64,000 bases of DNA from Campanula takesimana (Eukaryota; Streptophyta; Magnoliopsida; Asterales; Campanulaceae). Location of the stretch: assembly GCA_026119855.1 (NCBI GenBank), contig JAOWBW010001919.1, forward strand, positions 1 through 64,000. The letters are read 5' to 3'. The notes under the pieces are model-generated. The model did no database searches. It was given only the letters and a program-made list of their open reading frames with translations, and was not told the DNA's origin. The translations under genes were made by a program, and so were the position numbers. Below, one piece after another: positions 21,418 to 32,198 of the stretch (the stretch's first letter is position 1; the number at the start of each line of letters is the position of its first letter).

Positions 21418-22330
21418 CGAAAGCAACAGCAAAAAAAAAAAAACAAAAAAAAAAAAAAAGAGAAGGAAACACAAAGAAAACTCACAATACTCATTTAAAT
21501 GTCAAAAAATAATCTGCATTTAAAGTTATTCAACATACTTATTGTATTGACATTTCTTTAATTAGTTGATGCAAATTATAGCGATTTGAGTTGATAAGCT
21601 CTGCTAAAAGTCTTTCGACATACATCTATTACTTGTTAGAAGGTTGCCAGTCCAAAGTGTCGTAACTCTTTGGCGAAACTAAATTGGTCAACAAACGATA
21701 TTTCGTTGTGACCAATGCTTAATTTGTCAACTTGAATATCCAAGGTGACCATTAGTTTAGTCCTGAAAGGTTTGGTTACTAAATATTGTTCTTTGGTGAC
21801 GAAATTTCGGTAAGGTGATATAACCTTTGTTTATCAACTAAAGTTTATTTAAGTGACTATTAACTAAGTTCCCAAAGACGTTGTCACAAATGATATGTTG
21901 TCACATAAAGTTTATGTATTAGTTCCGAAATACGTCACAAAATGATATGTTGTCACATAAAGTTTATGTATTAGTTCCGAAATACGTCACAAAATGATAT
22001 GTTGTCACATAAAGTTTCTGTAAGTTGACTCCGACATTGGTTGCCAAAACATAGTCACTGAAAATGACTCTTAGTGACAAAAATCATGATTGTCAAACAA
22101 TGTTGATCTAAGGCGACTATTGATTGAGTTGCCAAATAAATGGTCACCAAAAAGTAATCTAAACAACCTGGTTTGTCGCCTGAAAACTATGTAAGGAGAC
22201 GAAAAACTGAATGTTGCCTTAGATTTAGTCGCCTAAAACTATGTAAGGAGACAAATAACATAGTGAAGAGTTGAAATATTATTCTTACATTTTTTCGCTC
22301 GTTGTGAATTTTCTGCATAACCAAAAATCT
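21418..22330. other. Unassigned GTCACC/GTCGCC-rich stretch
   Basis: Short motifs GTGACNA, GTCGCC, GTCACC and their complements recur in both orientations (21660-22270), like the sub-terminal repeats of CACTA or similar DNA transposons. No coding potential or clear terminus. An A-rich tract lies at 21430-21460. Confidence 0.4.
21886..22016. repeat. 52-bp tandem repeat, about 2.5 copies
   Basis: TCACATAAAGTTTATG starts at 21901, 21953 and (with one change) 22005, so the period is 52 bp. Confidence 0.9.
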
Positions 22331-22475
22331 TTGTATCTCATTTCTTTTATTTTGGTCACTAGTATTGTTTGCTCATCTAAATTGCAAGAAGAATGAAAGA
22401 AAATTTCTCCCAATACCTAAGGAGAGACATCAACATCCCCTACCATGACCTATAAACTCGAGTTTCTTCATATAT

Positions 22476-22728
22476 ATTCTCCGTCCCACTCGAATTAGAA
22501 CAAATTGTCATTTTAGGTGTCCCACTTGATATAGGACAACTCCAAAATAGTAATATTTTATTTAATGCGACCCACATTCACACTCACAACAACTTTTAAC
22601 TCATTATTTTCTACCTCACTTTCTTTCTCCTTCATCACTTTTCATACTCACAAGACCTACCCCACTAACACTTTTCCTTAATCCATGTACCAAATAAAAA
22701 AAATCTTATATTTAGTGGGACGGAGGGA
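22476..22728. mobile_element. Stowaway-type MITE
   Basis: CTCCGTCCCACTCGAATTAG on the left and AGTGGGACGGAGGGA on the right are inverted. The interior contains the CTACCTCACTTTCT text common in this family. Confidence 0.75.
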
Positions 22729-23409
22729 TCACAAGATAATTCTTCAAGATGATAAGTTTTAAGATTGGAATCAAGTTTTTTTGGTCTAATTGAAATTTAG
22801 TTACATGAGTTCTACAAGATGTTGCAATTGGTTATCGAATATGTAAATTTTTAAATCTGATTCCTAAGTTTGTATTTTTATTGCAATGTGATGTAAAGAT
22901 AGATTGGTGTTAGAAAACTAACGAGATTTAGGTCATGTGCTACACACATGACATTTTAAAGGGGTATAATAGTCTTTTCCTAGGGAATGATATTTAAACA
23001 TGACATATTAATGGTAAAATTGTTATTTTCTAGAAAACCCTACCTTTACCCCATTTTCTTTCCCAGATCGATCGCCTCCCTTAATCCATCTTCGGCGCTA
23101 GTCCCCATCACCCCTTCTCTGGTAGTCCGGCTCCCTTCCTCGTCTCCCCATCTCCGACCTCCTTCCCCCCTTTCTCTCATCTTCTTCGGCCCAGATTTCA
23201 GTCTCTCCCTCCATTTATGACCATCCACGAAATAAGCGCCCCAATTTCACCTATTTCCTCATCTATGATCCCCTTCCCCGTTCATCTTGGACTTCTTGGT
23301 CACCTTTCCTAGGCTAGGAGCAGCTACCTTACTACCCTTTTCGTTCTCTCTCTCTCCAATTCTGTTTTCTCTCTCTCCATATCCAGCATCATCTCCATGG
23401 TATGTTCGC

Positions 23410-23444
<35 letters not shown>

Positions 23445-23794
23445 GATCTACATATATGCGTGATTTGATGAATCTATGTGTGTGTATTCATGTGTGTAAA
23501 TCACAAATATGTAAGATCTAATGTGTTCATAGGTGTGTGTATGTTCACCAGTGTGTAACTATGTAGATAGTGGTGCTATTATGGTGGTTAAATGGAAATG
23601 GTATGGTTGTGAGGTGTGGCTGCAACAGTGCTTGTAGCAGTGGTGATGGTGGTGTTAGAATGATGAAGATGGTGTTGGTGATGGTTAATGAGATTGTAGA
23701 TTTAGTTAAGTTTTCTTGCATATAAGGACTTATTTGAAATTTTTTGGTCAACTTCTTTAGTATTTGTTAATACAAATCTCACTACTAGAGTATA

Positions 23795-24076
23795 CTCCCT
23801 CCGTCCCACTAGAAGTGAGACTTCTTTCCATTTTGGGCCGTCCCACTTAAAGTGAGACTACCCAAAATGGAAATGTTTTAATATACTTATATTCATCATT
23901 CCCCACTATTTAACCCCACTCATTCTCTCTCTTCATTTTCCACCACTCATTTTATTCAACCAACACCACTATTTACCCCACTCGTTCTCTCTCTTCATTT
24001 TCTACCACATATATATCACTTTATCTTAAATATCGTGCCCACTCCTCTAGTCTCACTCTCAATGGGACGGAGGGAG
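23795..24076. mobile_element. Stowaway MITE nested near CACTA left end
   Basis: CTCCCTCCGTCCCACTAGAA on the left and AATGGGACGGAGGGAG on the right, flanked by TA (23793-23794 and 24077-24078). 282 bp, well-preserved termini. Confidence 0.92.
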
Positions 24077-24970
24077 TATTATTTTGGAGACGAAAATTTG
24101 GAGACCAAGATGTTGGTCGTGAAATAGAGACGCTTTATTTATAAATAGAGACCAACAAATCGTTGCCAAACATGAGGCAAAAGTCAATAAAAATTGGAGA
24201 CCACAAAGTCGTCCCTACGTAAATCACTGCGACCACCTTCATTTTTCGAGACCAAGTGATAGTCTCAGCTCTCAGCAGTAAAAGCGGTAAAATGAAAATA
24301 TATTAGCGGGAAATGAAAATAAATCGAGACCATAAAATGGTCGCTGTTTTTTTTCTTCTCGAAATTCGTTATTTGCGACGTCAAATTAGGAAAAGGGGTT
24401 TCCAGTTCTTTTCTCTTTCCAAACATGAGGCAAATTAATTTCGGTCCTCTCCCTCCCCTTTGTGCGTAGTGCTCGATCCCTCCACCGGTTCATTTTTTCA
24501 GACGGTCCTCTAAATCTGGCGATATCCTCCAGTAAGTGTTTGTAATTCCTAACCTAATTTTATTGTTCTTTTGCTCTTCCCATCAAATATTGTTCAAGTT
24601 TTGATTGAAATTGATACATTCAAACCTAATTTCATCCATTTATTTTGTGCCCTAGGAGGATCGATTTTGATTTTAGACCGTTGGAGACCGCAGTATTTTC
24701 TCCACTCTATTCGCCTCCCCTCTTTTACATCAGCGGTAGTTTCTGTTTCCTCTCCATCTTGTAAGTGTTTGTTTCTTTAGATCGATTTTGATTTTAGGCC
24801 GTTAGATTTTAGTCTGGGTTTCTAATTTCTTTTCATTCACTTTGCCCTACACTCACTAATTTTTTATTGTCTCCAGCAGCATAGCTTCGTGCACATCCGG
24901 CTTCTCAACTTATCTTTGGCCAGCTCCAATCCTTCCGGTAACTGTACGAATTCTTGAGTCATTTATATTT

Positions 24971-26411
24971 GGGCCAAAATATGTTTAGCCCCCAAAGTAT
25001 ACACCAATTCCCACTTTGCACCCTCGCGCAAATTTTGTCCCAAAGTGGTACCTCAATTAACCGCGAGTCCCACTTTGCACCCTACCACCAAACGGCGTTA
25101 GAAATTTAACAGATTTTAGTCATGTGCATGTCATGTGATGACTATTTTGATATTTTGATGAAAAAAGAGATGGGATTTTATGTCATTTAAACTTGGGACA
25201 AAACAACCAATTAGAACCACCAATAACTCCATTATCTGGTACCACCACCATACCACCACCACCATATCACCACCATTTACCACCACCATTAAAGGATTCA
25301 ATACCCATTTGAAAAATCAAAATTTAAATCAAAATCAAATCTTATTCTTCAGTTCAAACCCAAACTCAAACACCAAATAACAAATCTAAACATAAATTTA
25401 AACATCTAATACAATTTATCTTCCCCAAAATCAAAGATTAAGCTTGAATTTTTTTTTTTTGAGATCTGGGCTTCTTTGAACAAGGTTAGAGCAACTAGGC
25501 GAAAGTTTGGCGGGATTTCGAAGGTGAAAAGGATCAAATACACAAGAAAACCCAGAATATCTGAGGTTGGGTTTCCAATATTTCAAAAAATCTCACATTG
25601 CATTTTCATCAATAATAGATCTGAAAATGGTGAAAGTGGGTGGAGACGATCAGATTAGGGAGGAGATAGGAGGGGCGAACTGAGTGTAAAGGGGAGGGGA
25701 GAACATGGGGAAGAAGGGGAAAGCATGGGAGTCAATAAGTGGTGGCCAAGGTATGAATGGATGAGGGAGGGGTGGTGACAGGGCATTTGGGTTTGGTCGC
25801 AGAGAAGGGTAAGGGTGAGGGGAGGAGTAATTGGGGAAGATTAAGATGATAATAAAGGGGGAAATGAATCTGGACAATTTTTTTTTTCTTTTCTTCTTTA
25901 TATTTGGATTTAGTTAGGGTATTTTATTTTATTTCTACTTCATGATTTTAACTTCACCTTTTATTTTTATACAGTTCTTTTTTAACATGGTATTAATAAA
26001 TTTTATTTAAAATAATTAAAAATTATAGGAGTAAATATGAAGATTATGATCGTATTACTATGAAAATAGATAAACTTAATATAAATAAATAATTTTATAA
26101 ATATTTTGCTGTAAAACATATTTATCATTTTAGACAAATTAATGAATAATTAAAATGATAATAATGTATTACTACATTTATGTAAATAAGAATTTTTTAA
26201 AGAGAATGATTTATTAAAATAATAGAACTTTATGAAGAATGACTAAAATAACCCTCACATGACCATATTCTGTTAAATTTCTAACGCCGTTTGGAGCTAG
26301 GGTGCAAAGTGGGACTCGCGGTTAATTGAGGTACCACTTTGAGACAAAATTCGCGCGAGGGTGCAAAGTGGGAATGGGTGTATACTTTGGGGGGCTAATC
26401 ATATTTTGGCC
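24971..26411. mobile_element. Long-TIR element B (Mutator-like), 1441 bp
   Basis: Inverted arms of roughly 165 bp (about 24971-25140 and 26245-26411), with GGCCAAAATATG at the tip and TGCAAAGTGGGACTCGCGG within. The perfect 9-bp direct repeat TTTATATTT flanks it (24962-24970 and 26412-26420), the target size of Mutator-like elements. The interior has a CCACCA-type tract (25238-25290) and a purine-rich segment (25640-25865), with no transposase. It may carry captured genomic sequence. Confidence 0.8.
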
Positions 26412-26801
26412 TTTATATTTTAGTGTTTTGATACTCCTACAAGTAATATGGTTTTTTTGTAGCTGTTTTCTCATTGAAAATTAAGGTGGCTGTATTTTGA
26501 TTTTTTTATTCTTCTCTATCTAGCTGAAAATTGCTTGTTGGTAGTTTTTGGGAATGAATTTTTTTTATCAATGGATTTGTTTGGTAATTTATGTTTCTGT
26601 TCAGATTGTTGAAGTCCTACGGCAGATGTATCCCAATTTTCTCGAATGCAACTTTTACATTATCAGTTAATTGTTGTTGAGGATGACAATAAAGTTACAT
26701 GATACATAAACCATGCATGATAAAAAAAATGTAAAGGTCTTTAAAACAAGAAAGGAATTATTTTTGTTGTTATTAGCAGTACCATTATTGATTTCTAAGT
26801 A

Positions 26802-26830
26802 CTCCCTCCGTCCCAAATGAACCTTTCATT
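26802..26830. mobile_element. Solitary Stowaway terminus
   Basis: CTCCCTCCGTCCCAAATGAA preceded by TA. No matching right end nearby, so a truncated copy. Confidence 0.4.
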
Positions 26831-26884
26831 TGCTATTTCTCAAATTTTGTTTAATTACAATGATTAGATGCAATAAGCTGTTAA

Positions 26885-26917
26885 TGGTGTGTGTGTGTGT
26901 GTTGGGGGGGGGGGGGT
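26885..26917. repeat. (GT)n followed by G run
   Basis: A GT dinucleotide run directly followed by about 13 G. Confidence 0.85.
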
Positions 26918-27612
26918 TAAGGATGTAGTTGTGGTTGTGGTAGGGGATAGGGTTGTTGTGGTAGGGGATGGGGTTGGCGTTTGTATGCTAATAGATTTTA
27001 AATAAAAAGATACAATGAAATTCATTTTTAATTATTTTATCGTGAAATTATTCATTTTACGATAATTTATTAAGTAAACGTTGTTTTACGATGTAACATC
27101 GTAACCTATTAAGTGATGTGTCATCACAAAAGCTTAGAAACCCGTTCAAGAATCTTTAATCATGTTGAGGCAACATTGAGTTATTGATTCTTGAATTGTC
27201 CGCTTGGACAATCTTAAAATGCTCGAATGTATGAATATTGTAGATATCATCTTTGTCTACTTTATATGCTTATATAGTTGACAATCAAGATTTTCCGGTC
27301 GCATTTCCTATTGTTCTCTGGGTGTATAATAGACATGTGTCGTCAAATACTATCAATTTTCAATTCATAGTATTTGATTGATCATGTCTAAGTCGTGCAT
27401 TTGGAGAGCCAATGTGTTATGCTGCCGAAATTTTCTCAATTGTTGATTGTATAAAGCTTGTAGATAAAGATGTTATTTGCAATTCATACAATCGTGCATT
27501 TTGAGATGGGATAGAAGCCTTACCTTATATCTAAAGCCTAAATAATGCGATTCGTACATAACAAAATTTGTAATAACAAAAATTGTGTTATTGGTAAATG
27601 TAGGAGTTGATA

Positions 27613-28089
27613 ATGGAAGGGGAAGATCGTAGTTGGATGGATAACCAAAGAGTCATAGGAGTGAGGGGATGTACTGAAGAATTTGTAAGAGGTGTGAAGT
27701 ATTTTGTAGAATTTGCTAGATCACATCCTGAATGTTTACGTGATGGAATGATTCGGTGTCCGTGAGCATTTGTCGCAATAACAAAGTCCAAACTGATGGT
27801 TATATTAAGGTGCACCTTATGAAGTACCGGTTTGTTGATAATTATAAGAGGTGGATATTGCAATTTGCATGGTGAGCCAAGGTTTGCTTTTAGAGATGTA
27901 CAAAGGCGTCCATCTATAGTTACAAATTCCATAATTGAACAAGAGGCGGTGACTGTAGATGAAGAACAAGTGACTGTAGATGAAGAACAAGTTGTGGGTA
28001 TGGATGATATGGTTAGAGATGCGGCTGGTCCATCATTTGATTGGACATTAAATTCTGAAGAGGAACCAAATCACGATCCATCTTTTTGA
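27613..28089 (+). pseudogene. CACTA transposase-associated domain, broken
   Basis: ATG at 27613 gives a frame with DRSWMDNQR, EEFVRGVKYFVEFARSHPEC and GMIRCP, then a stop where the family has the Cys motif. A shifted frame continues with DGYIKVHLMKYRFVDNYKRW and another with NLHGEPRFAF. The order matches the N-terminal transposase-associated domain of En/Spm TNPD-type proteins (DRSWM ... GV..F..FA ... IRCPC..C ... HL...GF...Y..W ... HGE). In the last frame VTVDEEQ is repeated twice. The DDE catalytic core is absent. Confidence 0.75.
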
Positions 28090-28285
28090 AGAGGTATAGG
28101 TGGAAATGAATGAAGGTGGTGGTGGAAGCAGTTTAAAAACAACTTTTTGGTAATGGAATTGGAGCTGGTAGTAATAGAGGAGTTTGTTTGTTTTTGTTTT
28201 TTTTTATGCAAGTAATGGAGCAGTTTAAAGTAGATGCAACAATGTTTTTTTTTTTTTTTTTTTTTCCGAAAGAATAGGTGCAGCA

Positions 28286-28440
28286 ATGTTAGGTTAATGT
28301 TATAACTTTTTGGTATAATGTTAGGTTAATGTTGGCTAAACATGAAAATGTCACATTTATAACTTTTTGGTATAATGTTAGGTTAATGTTATATAATCTT
28401 TTGGTATAATGTTTGCTTAATGTTATAACCTTTTGTTTAA
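28286..28440. repeat. Short tandem repeats GTTAGGTTAATG / AACTTTTTGGTATAAT
   Basis: About four imperfect copies of a 30-45 bp unit made of these two phrases, next to the CACTA right sub-terminal region. A T run lies at 28244-28265. Confidence 0.7.
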
Positions 28441-29010
28441 TTTTATATTTAATTAATTATGCTGAAAATATTCATTTTGCATATATAAAAAATAAATTTA
28501 TATTTATAAATAATTATAAATGTATTAATACAGATTTAAATTTGGAGACGATTGTGTGGTCTCTACCTTTTCCAACCCGGAGACGCATTAGTGGTCTCCA
28601 TACTGAATCAGATTTCGTGACCACGTGGTGGTCCCCATTCCGAGACCATGCATTGGTCTCCATTTGGCGACCAACTTGTTATTTCGAGACCATTATGTCG
28701 TTTCGAATTGGAGACCACAATCTTTGGTTATATTTAGCAACCAGATTTTTGAGACCACGCATTTGGTCTCCAAAATCATTATTAGACACCATATTTAAAA
28801 GTTGGAGACCATTTTCATAGTATCAAAACATTATTTCTCTAGTACACGCCTTGCGGGAAAGAATATAATACCCTTTAAAATGTCATGTGTGTTGCACATG
28901 ACCTAAATTTCGTTAAATTTTTAATATCCTTCCATTTTTACATCAAATTGCAACAAAAATACAAACTTAGGAATCAGATTTGAACATTTATATATTCGAA
29001 AAACCAATTA

Positions 29011-29241
29011 CTCCATCCGTCCCGAATTAACGTTCTTAGTTTGACTTTGCACAGAGATTAAGATAAAGTAAATGTTGTGAGTGTGAAAAGTAAAGTAAGA
29101 GAGAGGAAGTGGGTAGGGAATTTTTGTTATGAGAATGACAGGTGGGTCACATTGTCCATTTTAGGTAATAAAGTAAAGTAAGAACCTTAAATTGGGACAT
29201 ACCAAAAAAGGAAAGTAAGAACCTTAAAGCGGGAGAGGGAG
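29011..29241. mobile_element. Stowaway-type MITE
   Basis: CTCCATCCGTCCCGAATTAA on the left, GCGGGAGAGGGAG on the right, with TA at 29009-29010 and 29242-29243. It abuts the end of long-TIR element A. Confidence 0.8.
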
Positions 29242-29243
29242 TA

Positions 29244-29764
29244 CAATATATTGTAAAACTTAGATAACTCATTTTGCTTCATATTTTGTTTCTTCAAATG
29301 TGTACAAAGCCAAACACTATGATGACCATTTTGGATCCAAACTATAAATCATTACTATTTTCAAATTGTTTCGATTTACTTGTACATTGTCTAGAGCTAA
29401 TCAATACAAGCATAAAAATAAAGACTTTATTTGATTAATTCCATTTTTAAAAGTTTTCGTTAAATAAATGGGGATATTTCCGCATCATGAAAATTTAGCG
29501 AATCAATACAAGGGCCATTGATAGAAGAAACCCACCAACCATTTTGTAGTTGAGGGAATATTTGGTTCAAATTATTTGATCCAAAGATAGTGTTTACAAT
29601 TTGGTTTCCAACTTATCAAGGAAAGACTTGAAGTATAATGGGTCTCAGCCTAAACCACTATGCATAATATTGATTTAAAGGCTACCCTATACCCAACAAG
29701 AGAGCTAGCTAGCTAGCCAGCTGATTTTCTCATTTTCTTTTTTATTTGTGAAAGTTTGTGTATT
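29244..29764. other. Gene-free stretch
   Basis: AT-rich. The only structure seen is GCTAGCTAGCTAGC-type text at 29703-29720. Confidence 0.4.
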
Positions 29765-30098
29765 CACCATCCGTCTTAAAATAAATAAATGTTAAAATTT
29801 ATTTTTTTTACATTTTAAATATTTGTACTTTGCTTATTTGTCCACTCAGAGGCCGTTCCATGTTAGGGAGAGAGTGGGGATGGCCCACACAAAAAAATTG
29901 ATTCTTTTTTTTAATCCGTGGTATAAAAAATATAATAAAACTATTACTTCATTAGTCCACAATAGTTGTTGCTCTTCGGGATTTTACCATTTTATAAAAT
30001 TATTCAACCCGTCTAAAAATAAATGTTAAAAAAAAAGAGACAAAATTTCTCTTGATTAATATTTTTTTTTTTGACGTTCGTTTTGGAGCGGAAGGAGT
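29765..30098. mobile_element. Degenerate Stowaway-like MITE
   Basis: CACCATCCGTCTTAAAATAA on the left and TTGGAGCGGAAGGAGTA on the right. An internal CCGTCTAAAAATAAATG (30008) suggests rearrangement or two overlapping copies. Confidence 0.5.
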
Positions 30099-30367
30099 AC
30101 AACTATTACTAGAACTTTATAAAGCAAGTTTACCACATCTACCATGCGAGGGTAAAAGTAAGATCTTAGTGATATTAGCACAAAAGCGATAACTATTTTG
30201 GGATGAGAATTTCTTGAGTTCATCCTCAAATTACGACAATTACTTTTTTTTTTCTTGAGACCTTATGTTGTATTTAATTTCCTAAATTTTCATGTTAGTT
30301 TAGGTTAAAAAAAGATTACTGACAAATGGAATCATAAGTACACTCCAATTAGATAAAAAAATAAATA

Positions 30368-30643
30368 CTCCCCCCGTCCCAGCTCACTTGACACTTATTT
30401 CCATTTTGGTATGTCCCAGCTCATTTGACACTTCCCAAAATAGCTTACTTTTTATAATTTTATATTCACTCTACCCCACCACTCATTCTCTATCTTCATT
30501 TTTCACCACTTAAATTATTCCACCAACACCACTATTTACCACACTCATTCTCACTCTTCATTTTCTACATTTTCCTTATTTTATTATTTTTTTTAGTTAT
30601 TGTGCCCACCTCTTGAGTGTCAAGTGAGGTGGGACGGAGGGAG
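30368..30643. mobile_element. Stowaway-type MITE
   Basis: CTCCCCCCGTCCCAGCTCAC and GAGGTGGGACGGAGGGAG are inverted, with TA on both sides. Sub-terminal TTGACACTT / AGTGTCAAG extends the inverted repeat. Confidence 0.9.
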
Positions 30644-30645
30644 TA

Positions 30646-31436
30646 TATCATGGCGTGTGATTTTAACGTTTTGGCCCACATTAACAAAAAATTCCGAACC
30701 CGCCTCTCTGCACACTGCATGTGCAATTGTAAAATCACACTAAAACTCTTACTAATTTAAAAATTCAATATTTATTTTGAAATAAATTAAAATGAAAAGT
30801 GAAACGTTTATTTTGGGAGAAAGTATTATATAAAATATGGTTACTTTTGATTAAACTTACTTGAATTTTGATTAACATTTTATGCTAAACTATTAATTTC
30901 TATAAAAAAATTAAAGTATTAATTAAATCACCAATAGAAACATTATCGATAACAATTTTTAAATATTTATAAAGATTAATAGTTTAAAGTAGGTTTGACC
31001 AAGAAGTAACCATAAGCTTAAGTCGGAAGGAGTAGCAAATAGACTGAAACTAGTAGAGCCATCGTAATCATTTTAATTTTTATAGTCAACTCATTAGAAA
31101 TTTGATCAAATAATTAAAACAATATTATTGTGAGACTTTTACCAATACATCCTTTGGCCAAACGGAAACTAGGATGGAGGAAAGACATTATCAAAACTTA
31201 ACAAAAATTCCTTAGTATATTTTTTTGGACATGAGTGCCCCTAGTCTTCTTCTAACTTACTTTTAACACTTTCTTCATTTCGCTTTCTTTTTGTTTTCAT
31301 TCAAAAAAATTAAAATGCAATATAACAAACATTAAAAATTAAAAACAATTTGAACCACCGTATTAATCGTATCATTAAGTCAGATTAAACAAGCGCACGA
31401 GAAACTATTTTTTTTTTTTTTAGTTTTCACTTGTTA
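30646..31436. other. Gene-free AT-rich stretch
   Basis: No gene. A half MITE end AAGTCGGAAGGAGTA is at 31020-31034, pairing loosely with about 30815-30860. Confidence 0.35.
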
Positions 31437-31860
31437 AAAACTGGGATATGCATTTCTCAGTTGTTAGTATAATAATTAGGACATGCATTCTTTTATAGAC
31501 AAACATGCATTTCACAGTTGTTCACACAATGAGTTTGAGTATTATAATTGGGACATCCATTTCACAGTTGTTCATACATGGGTTGAAAATAATAATTGGG
31601 ACATGAATTTCACAGTTGTTCACACATGAGTTTGAGTATTATAACTGAGACATGCATTTCACAATTATTCGCACATAAGTTGACTATAATAACTGAGACA
31701 TGCATTTCACAGTTGTTTAGTACAATAACTGGGAAATGCATTTCTCAGTTATTCACACATGAGTTTGAGTATAATAAATGAGACATGCATTTCTTAGTTG
31801 TTTAGTATAATAAATGTGACATGCATTTCTCAGTTGTTTAGTATAATAACTGAGAAATTA
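31437..31860. repeat. Array of palindromic repeats (AACTGAGACATGCATTTCTC type)
   Basis: About 10-11 units, each centred on ATGCAT and flanked by inverted arms AACTGAGA and TCTCAGTT (consensus), so each can fold into a hairpin. Unit starts include 31643, 31691, 31727, 31776, 31812 and 31848, giving spacings of about 36 or 48-49 bp. The longer class adds TCACACATGAGTTTGAG between units. Several units have TTTCACAGTT instead of TTTCTCAGTT, which weakens the stem. No coding role is apparent. Confidence 0.85.
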
Positions 31861-32109
31861 ATCACTCATTTTTCACAATTGAGTGATAAATGCTACATCG
31901 TGTGTGAAACAACTAATAACCAAAATTTACAGTTGTTTAAGTTCTAAAAGTGAACATACACTCATATAACCTCAAACAAATGGTAAATCAATTTATTTTT
32001 ATTAAAAATTTAGCAATTGTCTATAATCAATGGTGAAGAATACTCCTAACCACACACTTAAAAAAATGTGATTTTCTTGTGTTAAATATATAATAATTTA
32101 CAAAGAAAT

Positions 32110-32185
32110 AAGAGTGCTACTTGGCATGGTGGTAAAGATGTTTACTTTAGACCATGAGGTCAAGAGTTCAAACCCAAGCATAAAC
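32110..32185 (+). mobile_element. SINE-like tRNA-derived fragment
   Basis: TTGGCATGGTGGTAAAGATG resembles a Pol III A box, and GGTCAAGAGTTCAAACCC resembles a B box (GGTTCGANTCC) about 30 bp later. No poly(A) tail or target duplication was identified. It directly precedes long-TIR element C. Confidence 0.35.
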
Positions 32186-32198
32186 ATTATATTTTTAA

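Larger units (their letters stand above)
23780..28847 (+). mobile_element. CACTA (En/Spm-type) element, non-autonomous
   Basis: The left terminus is CACTACTAGAG (23780-23790). The right terminus reads GTGTACTAGAG on the opposite strand (28837-28847), matching 8 of 11, followed in both by an ATTATT.TTTTG stretch. Both ends carry sub-terminal GGAGACCA/CGAGACCA repeats, many in inverted orientation (24083-24360 and 28535-28815), as CACTA elements do. The interior includes a decayed transposase-associated domain (27613-28089). A Stowaway and long-TIR element B are nested inside. No 3-bp target duplication was found. Confidence 0.7.
22826..29009. mobile_element. Long-TIR element A (Mutator-like), interrupted by CACTA
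   Basis: Inverted arms of about 160 bp at 22826-22985 and 28850-29009 (AATTGGTT...; TCTGATTCCTAAGTTTGTATTTTT; GTCATGTG...CACATGAC at the inner end). The interior before the CACTA insertion has a CT-rich segment (23040-23400), a (GT)n run (23411-23440) and a GGTGGTGATGGTGGTG tract (23575-23690). No transposase. The right end abuts a Stowaway; no target duplication is visible. Confidence 0.65.

Noticed and set aside
25180..25877. Frames in long-TIR element B
   Set aside because: Composition-driven (CCA triplets and purine-rich tract); no domain.
23780..28850. 3-bp target duplication for the CACTA element
   Set aside because: Left flank TCT and right flank GCC do not match, so none is claimed.
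31437..31860. CRISPR-like array
   Set aside because: Plant nuclear context, palindromic repeats with degenerate sequence, no unique spacers and no cas genes.
32110..32185. Functional tRNA gene
   Set aside because: Boxes are degenerate and no cloverleaf or terminator run is evident; kept only as a weak SINE-like call.
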